A DNA stretch of 64,000 nt from Vicinamibacterales bacterium (GTDB taxonomy: Bacteria; Acidobacteriota; Vicinamibacteria; Vicinamibacterales; SCN-69-37): the NCBI GenBank assembly GCA_030827135.1, contig JAURFE010000001.1:1186368-1250367 (forward strand), read 5' to 3'. The translations under genes were made by a program, and so were the position numbers. The notes below the pieces were generated by a model. The model saw only the letters and a list, made by a program, of their open reading frames with translations. It was not told the DNA's origin and made no database searches. Position 1 is the stretch's first letter. Each line of letters begins with the position of its first letter. Of the stretch, positions 10,355-19,014 are shown piece after piece.

Positions 10355-11697
10355 ATGGCTGCCATTATGTAATGCCTGCTGCGCCAGGACCAGACCCATA
10401 GCAGCACGGCGCCGATCAAAATGAGTCCCACCGACAGGCCCGTCCACAGGCCCGCCACGCCCCAGCCCCAGTGAAAACACAGTGTGTAGCCGACCGGGAG
10501 CCCGATCGCCCAATGTCCGATCAGATTGGCCATCATCGGCGTTCGCGTGTCACCGAGTCCGCGCAACGCGCCGGTCGTCACCGTCTGCAGTCCGTCGAAC
10601 AACTGGAACACCGAGCAGATGAACAGCAGTACGACGCCTGTCTCGATCACGTGCGGGTCGGACGAGTAGATCCGAATCAGGAACTCGGGCGCAGTAAAAA
10701 ACAACACAGCCGACGCACACATCACGGTCGACGCAATGCCGAGGGACGTCCACCCGGCGCGCCGCATGCCGGCGGCGTCCCGACGACCGACCGCCTGTCC
10801 CACCCGCACCGCTGCGGCAGACGCCAGGCCGAATGGAATCATGAAGATGAATCCTGCGATATTGAGCACCACCTGATTGGCGGCCGCGGCAAGCGGAGAA
10901 ATGCGCCCCGCCAGTGCCGACGCCGCGGCGAACACGCCCACCTCGAACGTGATCTGCAGCGCCGCCGGCCATCCGAGTGTGAAGATCCTCCACACGCGCA
11001 CCGGATCCCACACACACGGCACATCGTGCAGACCGGAGGGGCGGCCGCGCTCCTGGTACACGATCACCGCGAACAGGCTGGCGGCCAACACCACCCGCGA
11101 CGCCACGGTCGCCCACGCAGCGCCGACCACGCCCATCGCCGGTGCGCCGAGGTTGCCGTAGATCAGCACCCAGTTGACGAACACGTTCATCAGGTTCGCG
11201 GCGACAAGCGCAGTCATCACCGGACGCACCAGATTCATCGCCTGCAGGTAGCGACGGAACACCACATAGGCAAACAGCGGCGGCGCGGACCACACCAGCA
11301 ATCCCGCATACGCCTCAAGTTCCACGAGCAGATCCGGGTGAAAACCAAAGGCCGGCAGGCCCCACACACCCACTTGCGCCACACCCATGAGGACGACGGC
11401 GAGGATCGCGGCGAGCTGCAGCCCCGCAAACAACCAGCGATGGCAGTCGTCGATGCGACCGGCGCCGAAACTCTGTGACACAAACGTATCAAGAGCCAGC
11501 AACGTGCCGAAACCAAACACCATGAGGGTCATGAACAGGATGCTGCCGGTGCCGACGGCCCCGATGGCCGCGGGTCCCAGGGGTCCGACCATGACGGTGT
11601 CCACAATGCTCATCGCGAACCAGCCCATCTCGGCGAGCACGACGGGGATCGCGAGCGTGAGCATCGGGCGAAGTTCGCCCGGTGTCGTCCGGGTCAT
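10351..11697 (-). CDS. MATE family efflux transporter
   Basis: The protein has about 448 residues with about twelve hydrophobic segments arranged as two six-helix halves. It includes typical MATE features such as FAMSIVDTVMVGPLGPAAIGAVG in helix 1 and DGLQTVTTGALRGLGDTRTPM in the second half. It should export organic cations or drugs in exchange for Na+ or H+ at the inner membrane. ATG 11697 is preferred because it forms TGATG with the upstream DUF523 stop; GTG codons 3 and 6 bases earlier are possible. It is coupled to the YfiT-like gene downstream. Confidence 0.92.
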   Translation of the reverse strand: MTRTTPGELRPMLTLAIPVVLAEMGWFAMSIVDTVMVGPLGPAAIGAVGTGSILFMTLMVFGFGTLLALDTFVSQSFGAGRIDDCHRWLFAGLQLAAILAVVLMGVAQVGVWGLPAFGFHPDLLVELEAYAGLLVWSAPPLFAYVVFRRYLQAMNLVRPVMTALVAANLMNVFVNWVLIYGNLGAPAMGVVGAAWATVASRVVLAASLFAVIVYQERGRPSGLHDVPCVWDPVRVWRIFTLGWPAALQITFEVGVFAAASALAGRISPLAAAANQVVLNIAGFIFMIPFGLASAAAVRVGQAVGRRDAAGMRRAGWTSLGIASTVMCASAVLFFTAPEFLIRIYSSDPHVIETGVVLLFICSVFQLFDGLQTVTTGALRGLGDTRTPMMANLIGHWAIGLPVGYTLCFHWGWGVAGLWTGLSVGLILIGAVLLWVWSWRSRHYIMAAI

Positions 11698-12620
11698 CAC
11701 CACCCCGTGCCGGTCACGTAGGTCTGGCCGGCGAGGTACGCAACGCCGCAGCGACGAACGTGGTGGCGGATGAGCGTGAGGGGCACAATGCGCGGAATGC
11801 GACCCTCTCGAAAGTCATCGATCGCGGTGAGCAGTTCGTCGCGGTCACCGGCATCGATCTGACCTCGGAAGTATCCCAGCATGTGCATCATGACGTTGGC
11901 GTGTTTCTTCGGCGTCGCGAGCAACGTCATGGCCTGCATCAACCCGGCAGTGTAGGCCTCGCGGAGTTCCTGGCGATCCATGCCCTTCGCATCGGCGACG
12001 AGCCGGCCGAGACGCCGATAGCCTTCCGTCGTGTGGGCAAGCACGGCGAGTTTGTGCGCGGTGTGGAATGCCACAACGCTCCCGACTGTCCAGCGGCCGT
12101 GAAACAACTCCTGAAGCCGGTGGTACGCAGACACCCGTTCGAGAAAGTTCTCGCGCAGACTTTCGTCCTGCAGCCGCCCCTCTTCTTCCACAGGCAGATG
12201 CGGCCATCGTTCCAGCAGGGCCTCGGCATAGAGACCGCGGCCGGACTTCGAAGGAATCCCCGTCTCCTCGTACACCTTCACCCGCGTCAGTCCGCAGCTG
12301 GGCGAATCCTTCTTCAGCACATAGCCCGCGAGATCGTCATCCATGAGACGCTCCACGCGACGCTTCGCAAAACTTCGCATCGACTCCGTGTAGTCACGAC
12401 CGTCGGCCATCACCATCCGCACGTCGTCACCACGCCGAATCAATCTGAGCGTCGGGCGCGGTGTCCCGAGCCCGAGTTCGACCTCCGGGCACACGGGCAC
12501 AAAGGTGACTCGTGCACCGAGAATGTCGGCCACGAAATCGCTGCGTTTGTGTCCACCGTCGTAGCGCACCTGCTGCCCGAGCAGGCACGACGACACGCCG
12601 ACGCGGATGGCCCCGGCCAT
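11697..12620 (-). CDS. DUF523 / DUF1722 domain protein
   Basis: About 307 residues. The N-terminal half is a DUF523 domain (IRVGVSSCLLGQQVRYDGGHKRSDF; SPSCGLTRVKVYEE), with the conserved Cys motifs SSCLLG and SPSCG. The C-terminal half is DUF1722 (GSVVAFHTAHKLAVLAHT; LLATPKKHANVMMHMLGYF). The fusion is common in bacteria and its function is unsettled. ATG 12620 overlaps the RidA stop by one base (TGATG), indicating coupled translation. Confidence 0.9.
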   Translation of the reverse strand: MAGAIRVGVSSCLLGQQVRYDGGHKRSDFVADILGARVTFVPVCPEVELGLGTPRPTLRLIRRGDDVRMVMADGRDYTESMRSFAKRRVERLMDDDLAGYVLKKDSPSCGLTRVKVYEETGIPSKSGRGLYAEALLERWPHLPVEEEGRLQDESLRENFLERVSAYHRLQELFHGRWTVGSVVAFHTAHKLAVLAHTTEGYRRLGRLVADAKGMDRQELREAYTAGLMQAMTLLATPKKHANVMMHMLGYFRGQIDAGDRDELLTAIDDFREGRIPRIVPLTLIRHHVRRCGVAYLAGQTYVTGTGW

Positions 12621-13804
12621 CACTTCACCGCAGTCATCACCAGCTCGACCAGCGCGTTCCGGCTCACGAGGCCCGTCCCCACGGTCGCGCGCGCCGGCGG
12701 TGCGGACGGGAAGAACTCGCGGTAAACCTCGTTCATCGCCGCGAAATGCGACAAATCCGTCAAATAGACCGTGGTGTCGATGACGTTGTTGAACGTGAGT
12801 CCCTGGGATGCCAGCGTCCGCTGAATGCGCGTCAGCGTTTCGCGGGTCTGGGCCTTGATGTCGCCAACGTTGGCGTCAGTATTGCCGAGCACGCCGGAGA
12901 GATAGATCCGGTTGCCCGTGCGAATCGCCGGTGACAACGGCAGGCTCGGCGCCACGGTCGGCCCCAGCACTTCCCGGTCACCCGTCGTCGCCACGAGCGT
13001 GATTTCCACCAGATAGTCGGGCGTCATCAGCGGCGTTACAGCCGTGGCCCGCGCGGGCGGATCCTTCGGGAAATACGTGCGGTAGACTTCGTTCATCTCG
13101 GCGAAGGTGGACTCGCTCGTAATGAACACTCGCGACGACACCACGTTGTCGAGCGTCAGCCCAGCGGTGGCGAGCAGCGTTTTCGCGTTTTCCAGAATCG
13201 TGCGGGTCTGCTCGCCCACCGTCCCAGGCACAAACGTGTCGTCCGCCCCTCGACGTGAAATCAGCCCGGACAGGAATACGAGGCCGCCAGACCTGACGAT
13301 CGTCGAGTACGGCCGGGCCGCCTTGACCCACCCTGCCGGGTGCATCGTCTCGCGTGGGGCGCCGTTCGGCACGGCCACTGCGGCGATTTCGACGAGCGCT
13401 CCATTCAGCAGGTCCGACGCCACCGTCGTGCGAGTCGGCGCCGCATCCTGGAAGTAGGCGCGGTACGCGTCGTTCATCGCCGCAAAGTCGCCCGGGTTCT
13501 TGAGGAACACGGACACACTGACCACCTGCGACAGTGACGACCCGGCTGCCGTCAGAATCTCGCCCATCCGGTCCAGAATCTGCCGCGTCTGCGACGCGAC
13601 GTCCGGGCCGACCAGCTTGCCGTCCGCGCCCGTGCCGAGCAGGCCTGAGACGTAAATCACGCCGTCGGCGGCCACCGCCGGGCTGTACGGTCCAATTGGC
13701 GGCGCACCGGCCGTGATGACGGTCTTTGGTCCTTGTTCCATCGTCTGTGCTCCCTCACACGCAATCAGGGCCAGTGCAGCGGCCACGACAATCGCCTGGT
13801 TCAT
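12620..13804 (-). CDS. Exported protein with three tandem RidA (YjgF/YER057c) domains
   Basis: The 394-residue protein opens with a short hydrophobic leader containing Cys (VVAAALALIACEGAQ), suggesting a lipoprotein or secreted protein. Three RidA-type domains follow at about 27-147, 155-275 and 280-394. Each ends with the RidA Arg/Glu pair: PTRTTVAS..ALVEIAAVA, PARATAVT..YLVEITLVA and PARATVGT..ALVELVMTA. RidA proteins deaminate reactive enamine/imine intermediates as homotrimers, so one chain may mimic a trimer. It starts the RidA-DUF523-MATE-YfiT operon and is divergent from the gene at 13838. Confidence 0.88.
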   Translation of the reverse strand: MNQAIVVAAALALIACEGAQTMEQGPKTVITAGAPPIGPYSPAVAADGVIYVSGLLGTGADGKLVGPDVASQTRQILDRMGEILTAAGSSLSQVVSVSVFLKNPGDFAAMNDAYRAYFQDAAPTRTTVASDLLNGALVEIAAVAVPNGAPRETMHPAGWVKAARPYSTIVRSGGLVFLSGLISRRGADDTFVPGTVGEQTRTILENAKTLLATAGLTLDNVVSSRVFITSESTFAEMNEVYRTYFPKDPPARATAVTPLMTPDYLVEITLVATTGDREVLGPTVAPSLPLSPAIRTGNRIYLSGVLGNTDANVGDIKAQTRETLTRIQRTLASQGLTFNNVIDTTVYLTDLSHFAAMNEVYREFFPSAPPARATVGTGLVSRNALVELVMTAVK

Positions 13805-13837
13805 GAGACTAGAATAGCGTGCTCCAGGAGGTTATCG

Positions 13838-14803
13838 ATGACGATCACACGTTTCGCATTAGCACTCATCATCAGCGGCTTTGTGGTGGCAGCCGTCCAC
13901 GGGGACGTCAGAACCCGACAAAAGACCCAGCTCAAATTTGAGGGCATGATTGGCCGGATCGCGAATCTCGCGGGGGGATCGGCGGCCGCTGACGGCATCA
14001 TCGAAACGGTGACCGTCAGGGGATCCCGAAAATCCGAACTGAACGACCGGACGGGCCGCATTATCGACCTGGTTGAAGAACGCGTCTACGAACTCGACGT
14101 GCGCCGCAAGGAATACCGTGTCGTGACGTTTGCCCAGCTTCGCGAGCAATGGCAGAAAGCCAGGGAAGACGCCGAGCGTTCCGCCAAGGACCGCCCAGCC
14201 GACGAACGCGAGGACCCGGCCGACCAGGGGAAAGAAGTCGAGATTACTCTCGACGTGAAAGAAACAGGCGCACGCAAGTCGATCGCTGGCCACGATGCGT
14301 CCCAGGTGATCATCACGGTCACGGCGAAGGAAAAGGACAAAGCCCTTGAGGACAGTGGCGGCCTGGTCGTCACCAGCGACGTATGGGTCGCACCGAAGGT
14401 GGCGGCACTGGACGAAGTCACACAGTTCACGGTCAGGTTCATCAAGGCGGTGTATGGCGAAGAAGCCGTGACCTCGGCGCAGCAGATGGCGACTGTCGTG
14501 GCGATGTACCCGAGCCTGCAGGAAATGATGACGGAGCTCGAGGAGAAGACGCGCGCACTCGACGGTACGGTGATGTCCACCGTTACCAGGTTTGAATCCA
14601 TCAAGAGCGCCGAAGCCATGAAGCGCACGAGCGCGCCTCCGACCGGGGGTCTCGGCGGCGCGCTCGCCCGCCGGCTCGGCGCCGGTCGCGCGCCCGAACA
14701 GCGGTCGCTCCTGCTGACATCAGCGACCGAGACACAGTCGATCAACACGACGGCATCCGACGCCGACGTCGCAATCCCCGCAGGATTCAAGGAACGCAAG
14801 TAA
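13838..14803 (+). CDS. Exported protein of unknown function (DUF4412-like)
   Basis: The ATG at 13838 is fixed by a strong AGGAGG at 13826-13831; the open frame extends upstream without a ribosome site. The 321-residue product has a signal peptide (ALALIISGFVVAAVHG). A beta-rich region follows (KTQLKFEGMIGRIANLAGG, VYELDVRRKEYRVVTFAQ), similar to exported DUF4412-type proteins, then a highly charged middle. The C terminus is Pro/Arg-rich. It lies 12 bp before the amidase and is likely co-transcribed with it. The function is unknown. Confidence 0.8.
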   Translation: MTITRFALALIISGFVVAAVHGDVRTRQKTQLKFEGMIGRIANLAGGSAAADGIIETVTVRGSRKSELNDRTGRIIDLVEERVYELDVRRKEYRVVTFAQLREQWQKAREDAERSAKDRPADEREDPADQGKEVEITLDVKETGARKSIAGHDASQVIITVTAKEKDKALEDSGGLVVTSDVWVAPKVAALDEVTQFTVRFIKAVYGEEAVTSAQQMATVVAMYPSLQEMMTELEEKTRALDGTVMSTVTRFESIKSAEAMKRTSAPPTGGLGGALARRLGAGRAPEQRSLLLTSATETQSINTTASDADVAIPAGFKERK

Positions 14804-14815
14804 CAGGAGACCGCA

Positions 14816-16564
14816 ATGTCCGAACCGAAGAGCCGCCGTACCTTCCTCAAGGCCGTGCCCGCCGCCGTCGCGGGGGCCGTGGCCACCAACGCGTTTGCGC
14901 AGCAGCCGGGCACCGCCGGGCCCATCACGCGTGAGACTGTCAATTGTGCCGAAACCATCACCGGTCTCGACTTTCACTCAGCCGAGGAAGAGGCCATCGC
15001 CAGAAGCCTCAACGGCAACCTCTCCACCTACCAGCAACTGCGGCAGATCGACATTCCGCACGACACCGAAGTCGCGCTCACATTCCGGCCCTACCTGCCG
15101 GGCAAGAAGCCGGCCGGACCCGCTACGCCAGGACGCGTCGTGCGATACACGAAGCCCGCGGCGGCCACGCTGAAGCGGCCTGCCAATCTCGAAGACGTGG
15201 CGTTCTGGCCGGTGACGAAGCTCTCGGCGCTGATCGAGCGCCGGCTCGTCACCTCCACTGAACTCACGCAGATGTACCTCGCCCGGCTCGAGCGCTACCA
15301 GCCGCTCCTGAACTTCGCCGTCACGATCACGAAGGATCTCGCGCTGCAGCAGGCCGCTGAAGCCGACAAGGCCATCGCGGCCGGTCGCTACAAGGGCCCA
15401 CTCCATGGCATTCCGTGGGGTGCCAAAGATCTCTTCGCGACGAAGGGCATCGCCACCACCTGGGGCGCCGAGCCCTACATCAATCAGGTCCCAGACTACG
15501 ACGCCACCATCGTCGAGCGGCTGCGTGACGCGGGTGCCGTACTCGTCGCAAAACTCACGATGGGCGCACTGGCACAGGGCGATCAGTGGTTTGGCGGGCG
15601 CACACGCAACCCGTGGAATCCGGAAGCGGGATCAAGCGGATCGTCGGCCGGCCCGGGCTCAGCAACCGCCGCAGGTTGTGTCGGCTTTTCCATCGGCACC
15701 GAAACGCGCGGGTCGATCATTTCCCCCTCAACCGTCAACGGCGTCGTCGGCCTCCGTCCGACCTACGGCCGTGTCAGCCGCTACGGCGCGATGGAACTGT
15801 CGTGGACCATGGACAAGGTGGGACCGATGTGTCGCACGGTCGAGGATTGCGTCCTGGTGTTCAACGCGATCTACGGTCCGGACAAACGCGATGAAAGCGT
15901 CGTGGATGCCGCGTTCAACTGGAACCCTGCAGCGCCGCTGTCGGGGTATCGCATCGGCTATGTGCGCAGTGACTTCGAAGCGCAGCCGGCTGGACGAGGC
16001 GGCGGTGGCGGGGGACGAGGCGGCGCCAATGCGGCCCAGCAGCAGGCCGCGGCCGCTGAGCGCCTGAAGAACATGCAGCAGGTGCTGACCGAGATGCAGA
16101 AACTGGGCGCGAAGCTGGAACCGGTTGAGCTGCCGGACTATCCCGCAAACGCGTTGAGTTTTGTGCTCAGCGTCGAGTCGGCCGCGGCGTTCGACGACCT
16201 GCTGCGATCGCGTGGCACCGACACCATGTCCAACAGCTCCTGGCCTGCCACCTTCCGCGCCAACCGGTTTGTGCCGGCCGTGGAATACATTCGCGCGCAG
16301 CGGATTCGCACGTTGCTGATGCGCGAATGGGACACATTCATGAGCCAGTACGACGCGTTCATTTCATCGAACAACGCCGGCCTGGCCGCGACCAACCTCA
16401 CCGGCCACCCGGCGATTGCCGTCAAGTGCGGCTTCGTCAACAACCTGCCGCAGACGCTGATGGTGACCGGGCGCCTCTACGACGAGGCGGCCATCTGCCG
16501 CATCGCGATGGCCTACGAACAGGCCACGGAGTGGACGGACAGGCATCCGACGCTCAAGGCGTAA
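14816..16564 (+). CDS. Amidase (amidase-signature family), Tat-type leader
   Basis: The 582-residue protein has a twin-arginine leader (SRRTFLKAVPAAVAGAV). It has the amidase-signature Ser-cisSer-Lys triad: Lys in WGAKDLFAT (about 203), the Gly/Ser-rich GSSGSSAGPGSATAAG (about 271-286) and Ser in GTETRGSIISPS (about 300). It should hydrolyse amides after folding and Tat export. A GRGGGGGGRGGANAA insert at about 395-410 precedes a helical linker and resembles the insert in the M19 dipeptidase. AGGAG lies just upstream of the ATG. Confidence 0.93.
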   Translation: MSEPKSRRTFLKAVPAAVAGAVATNAFAQQPGTAGPITRETVNCAETITGLDFHSAEEEAIARSLNGNLSTYQQLRQIDIPHDTEVALTFRPYLPGKKPAGPATPGRVVRYTKPAAATLKRPANLEDVAFWPVTKLSALIERRLVTSTELTQMYLARLERYQPLLNFAVTITKDLALQQAAEADKAIAAGRYKGPLHGIPWGAKDLFATKGIATTWGAEPYINQVPDYDATIVERLRDAGAVLVAKLTMGALAQGDQWFGGRTRNPWNPEAGSSGSSAGPGSATAAGCVGFSIGTETRGSIISPSTVNGVVGLRPTYGRVSRYGAMELSWTMDKVGPMCRTVEDCVLVFNAIYGPDKRDESVVDAAFNWNPAAPLSGYRIGYVRSDFEAQPAGRGGGGGGRGGANAAQQQAAAAERLKNMQQVLTEMQKLGAKLEPVELPDYPANALSFVLSVESAAAFDDLLRSRGTDTMSNSSWPATFRANRFVPAVEYIRAQRIRTLLMREWDTFMSQYDAFISSNNAGLAATNLTGHPAIAVKCGFVNNLPQTLMVTGRLYDEAAICRIAMAYEQATEWTDRHPTLKA

Positions 16565-16590
16565 GGACTCTGTGGTCCAGGGTCCAAGGT

Positions 16591-16625
16591 GCGTGTGGCG
16601 CGCTGCACTTGAGCGCGCCACACGC
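16591..16625. repeat. Intergenic palindrome, perfect 14-bp arms (GCGCGCT family)
   Basis: Arms GCGTGTGGCGCGCT and AGCGCGCCACACGC flank a 7-base loop GCACTTG. It lies between the convergent amidase and the truncated gene at 16631. It belongs to the same family as the hairpins at 17444, 35344, 53321 and the two inside dnaX. It may act as a bidirectional terminator, though no T-tract is present. Confidence 0.75.
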
Positions 16626-16630
16626 GCCAA

Positions 16631-16906
16631 CTACCGCACGCGCAGATCCTGCGTCGCGCGCTGGCCCTCCATGAGCCGGAAGCTGATCGACGCAGGGAGA
16701 AGCTCGCGATGCAGATCCGGATTGAGCCACCCACCTGTGTCGATCTCGGTGACAGCCGCGATGCGATAGTCGCCTGGCGGAAGTCCCGTGATCGAAAACG
16801 TGCCGTCGGTCGCCGGGCGCGTGGAGCGCATGCGTCGCGCGTGGGGAATCCAATACCGCTGGTCGTCAGCAAACACGACCACGGAGTACTCGGACCCGCA
16901 TCTCAT
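16631..16906 (-). pseudogene. C-terminal fragment of a carboxypeptidase-regulatory-like protein
   Basis: The 91-residue frame reads like the final domain of the large carboxypeptidase-regulatory-like (CNA-B-type) proteins frequent in Acidobacteriota: VVVFADDQRYWIPHARRM, then GTFSITGLPPGDYRIAAVTE. It lacks the signal peptide and everything N-terminal. Its ATG at 16906 overlaps the cyclophilin stop as ATGA. That could permit translation, but a whole protein of this type would be several hundred residues. It is most likely a remnant left by deletion. Confidence 0.6.
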
Positions 16907-17427
16907 CCGACGCGTTCGATCGTGACCTTCTGCATCACCACGGGCGTCTTGGGCTTGTCCTGCCCGTCCACCGGAGTGCGGCCGATGATCTTGATCACGT
17001 CGAGGCCTTCGACCACCTGGCCGAACACCGAGTGGCGCTTGTCGAGGTGCGGGGTCGGGCCGAGGGTGATGAAGAACTGGCTGCCGTTGGTGTTCGGCCC
17101 GGCGTTGGCCATCGAGAGAATGCCGGCCTTGTCGTGGCGCAGGTCGGGGTGGAATTCGTCCTCGAACTGGAAGCCGGGACCGCCGTAGCCCTTGCCGAGC
17201 GGGTCACCGCCCTGAATCATGAAGCCGTCGATCACCCGGTGGAAAATGATGCCGTCGTAATACGGCTTCGTGTGCTTTTCCTTCGTGCCGGGGTGAGTCC
17301 ATTCGAGCGAGCCCTCCACCAGTCCGCTGAAGATCTTGACGGTCTTGGGGACTTTGGCTTCGAAGAGCTCAACGGTGAAATTGCCGAGGGTGGTTTCAAA
17401 CTTCGCGTACAGACCTGGAGTGAGCAT
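16903..17427 (-). CDS. Cyclophilin-type peptidyl-prolyl cis-trans isomerase
   Basis: The 174-residue single-domain cyclophilin has no signal peptide and is therefore cytoplasmic. The active-site signature is intact ([21 protein letters not shown]), followed by [19 protein letters not shown] and [18 protein letters not shown]. It catalyses proline isomerisation in folding proteins. It lies 24 bp after the TPR lipoprotein gene on the same strand, with a palindrome in the gap. Confidence 0.95.
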   Translation of the reverse strand: MLTPGLYAKFETTLGNFTVELFEAKVPKTVKIFSGLVEGSLEWTHPGTKEKHTKPYYDGIIFHRVIDGFMIQGGDPLGKGYGGPGFQFEDEFHPDLRHDKAGILSMANAGPNTNGSQFFITLGPTPHLDKRHSVFGQVVEGLDVIKIIGRTPVDGQDKPKTPVVMQKVTIERVG

Positions 17428-17443
17428 GGCCCTATTGTGTCAT

Positions 17444-17467
17444 GGCGCCCTTTAAACCCAGGGCGCC
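17444..17467. repeat. Palindrome with conserved GGGTTT loop
   Basis: Arms GGCGCCCT and AGGGCGCC are separated by 8 bases that read GGGTTTAA on the minus strand. This almost matches the loop of the two palindromes inside dnaX. It covers the last codons of the TPR gene and the gap before the cyclophilin gene. Confidence 0.65.
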
Positions 17468-19014
17468 CTACGACGACCAGCGCCCTGCGGGGCCCCGCCA
17501 ATTTGTTTGCGGAGCTCTGCGGCGATCAGGGCGTGGATGGAGCTGGGCGGAATCTTCGCGAGCCATTCGCGGGCTTTGTCGACGTCGCCGGCGCGGGCGT
17601 GGCAGTTGGCGGTGTTGAGGTAGGACGCCTCTTCCTGGTCGGTGTCCTCCTTGATGGCAGCCTCGAACCCGGCGATCTGACTGGCGCGGAATACCTCATC
17701 CACGTCGGCAGTTTTCATCGCCTCCAAATCCTTGCGTGACCGGTTCGCGGCGGCCCGGTAACACGCGGACGCGTTGGCAAACCGATCCGCAGTGTCGGCC
17801 CACCGCTCGCGTGAAAACCCCACGAGGCCGTAATACCACCGTGCGATGCACTGCTCGTTGCCGGGATCCAACTTGATGGCATCCGTCAGGTCGGTTTCGG
17901 CGAGGTCGAGGAAGCCCTGGTCATACTTGATCATTCCGCCGAGAATCAGCACCCTGACGTTGAAGGACATCGATCGCGCCAGATCGATATCCGTTCTCGC
18001 CGCCGGCAGGTCGCGACGCTGATACTGGCTCCAGGCGCGCCAATAGTAGGCGTCGGCAATGTTGTGGTATCGGCGCTCAATGATGCGCGTGGCCCCTTCG
18101 ATTGCCGGCACGAACTGCCCGATGTGGCCGAGACAGATCACCCGCTGCATGGCGGCTTCTTCGTGCAGCGGCTTGATGGCGATCGTGTCTTCGTAGTGGA
18201 TGAGGGCCGCTTTGCAGTCACCCTGAATCTGATTCAGTGCGCCAAGCCCATAGGTCACCGCCGGCGACCGGGGAAACCGCTCGAACGTGGCTGTCAGGGC
18301 GGCCCGCAGCTCCGTGGTGTACGCGCGGGTGATTCTGAGCTGCGGCACCCGTGCCCGCATGAGCTCCGCTTCGACAAACGCGGGCACCTCGGCCATCACC
18401 TGCTCGATCACCATCGGCTGCACGGCGGGACACGTGCCAATGCGGTACTTCACCAACGTGGACGCACCGGCCGGCACTGACGGCACCTCGTCAAACCGCC
18501 GGTTGGCAAACGTCTGAAGGCAATCGAGGCTGGCGATCAGATAGGCGCGAAACGGCGAGCTCCCTGCGCCAGCCGCCAGTTCAATCTTCGTTGCCACGAC
18601 CTGAGCCTCGGGCGGATTGCGCCGCGACCACTGGTCCCGTTCCGCACGCGGCGTGCCGATGAAGTCGGGCGGAATCATTCGCGCAATCGCCAGGTACCGC
18701 GCGCCCGGATAGGTCGCGAGCAGTTCCGGAATCAGCGCCTCCGCCGCCTTGAACGACTCGGCGGGGTCGAGGGCCAGTTCCCACTCGCGCAGTCCGACGA
18801 GAACCTGCACCTCGAAGAGCTTCGTGATCAGGAGCGGCCTCGCCTTGCCCACGGCCACGCGCAGGTAGGTGTCCCGCGCCTCCACGAGACACGTGTAACA
18901 CCCCTCCTGCACCCGCCCGTCGGCCGTCACCAGACTGGCCTGATCCGCTTTGCGGATCGGCGCCGACGCACACGCGACTGACAGCAGGACTACTGCAAGA
19001 CAGGCTCTCCGCAT
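17452..19014 (-). CDS. TPR-repeat lipoprotein, unknown function
   Basis: The 520-residue protein has a lipoprotein-like leader (MRRACLAVVLLSVACASAP, Cys about 15). Helical repeats follow, consistent with TPRs across about 200-470 (KAALIHYEDTIAIKPLHEEAA, DLAETDLTDAIKLDPGNEQ). It would be a periplasmic or outer-membrane scaffold. Its first 25 bases overlap the 3' end of the cystathionine gamma-synthase gene, so it may be transcribed from the SAM-controlled operon, although nothing links it to methionine metabolism. Confidence 0.72.
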   Translation of the reverse strand: MRRACLAVVLLSVACASAPIRKADQASLVTADGRVQEGCYTCLVEARDTYLRVAVGKARPLLITKLFEVQVLVGLREWELALDPAESFKAAEALIPELLATYPGARYLAIARMIPPDFIGTPRAERDQWSRRNPPEAQVVATKIELAAGAGSSPFRAYLIASLDCLQTFANRRFDEVPSVPAGASTLVKYRIGTCPAVQPMVIEQVMAEVPAFVEAELMRARVPQLRITRAYTTELRAALTATFERFPRSPAVTYGLGALNQIQGDCKAALIHYEDTIAIKPLHEEAAMQRVICLGHIGQFVPAIEGATRIIERRYHNIADAYYWRAWSQYQRRDLPAARTDIDLARSMSFNVRVLILGGMIKYDQGFLDLAETDLTDAIKLDPGNEQCIARWYYGLVGFSRERWADTADRFANASACYRAAANRSRKDLEAMKTADVDEVFRASQIAGFEAAIKEDTDQEEASYLNTANCHARAGDVDKAREWLAKIPPSSIHALIAAELRKQIGGAPQGAGRRRAPWV

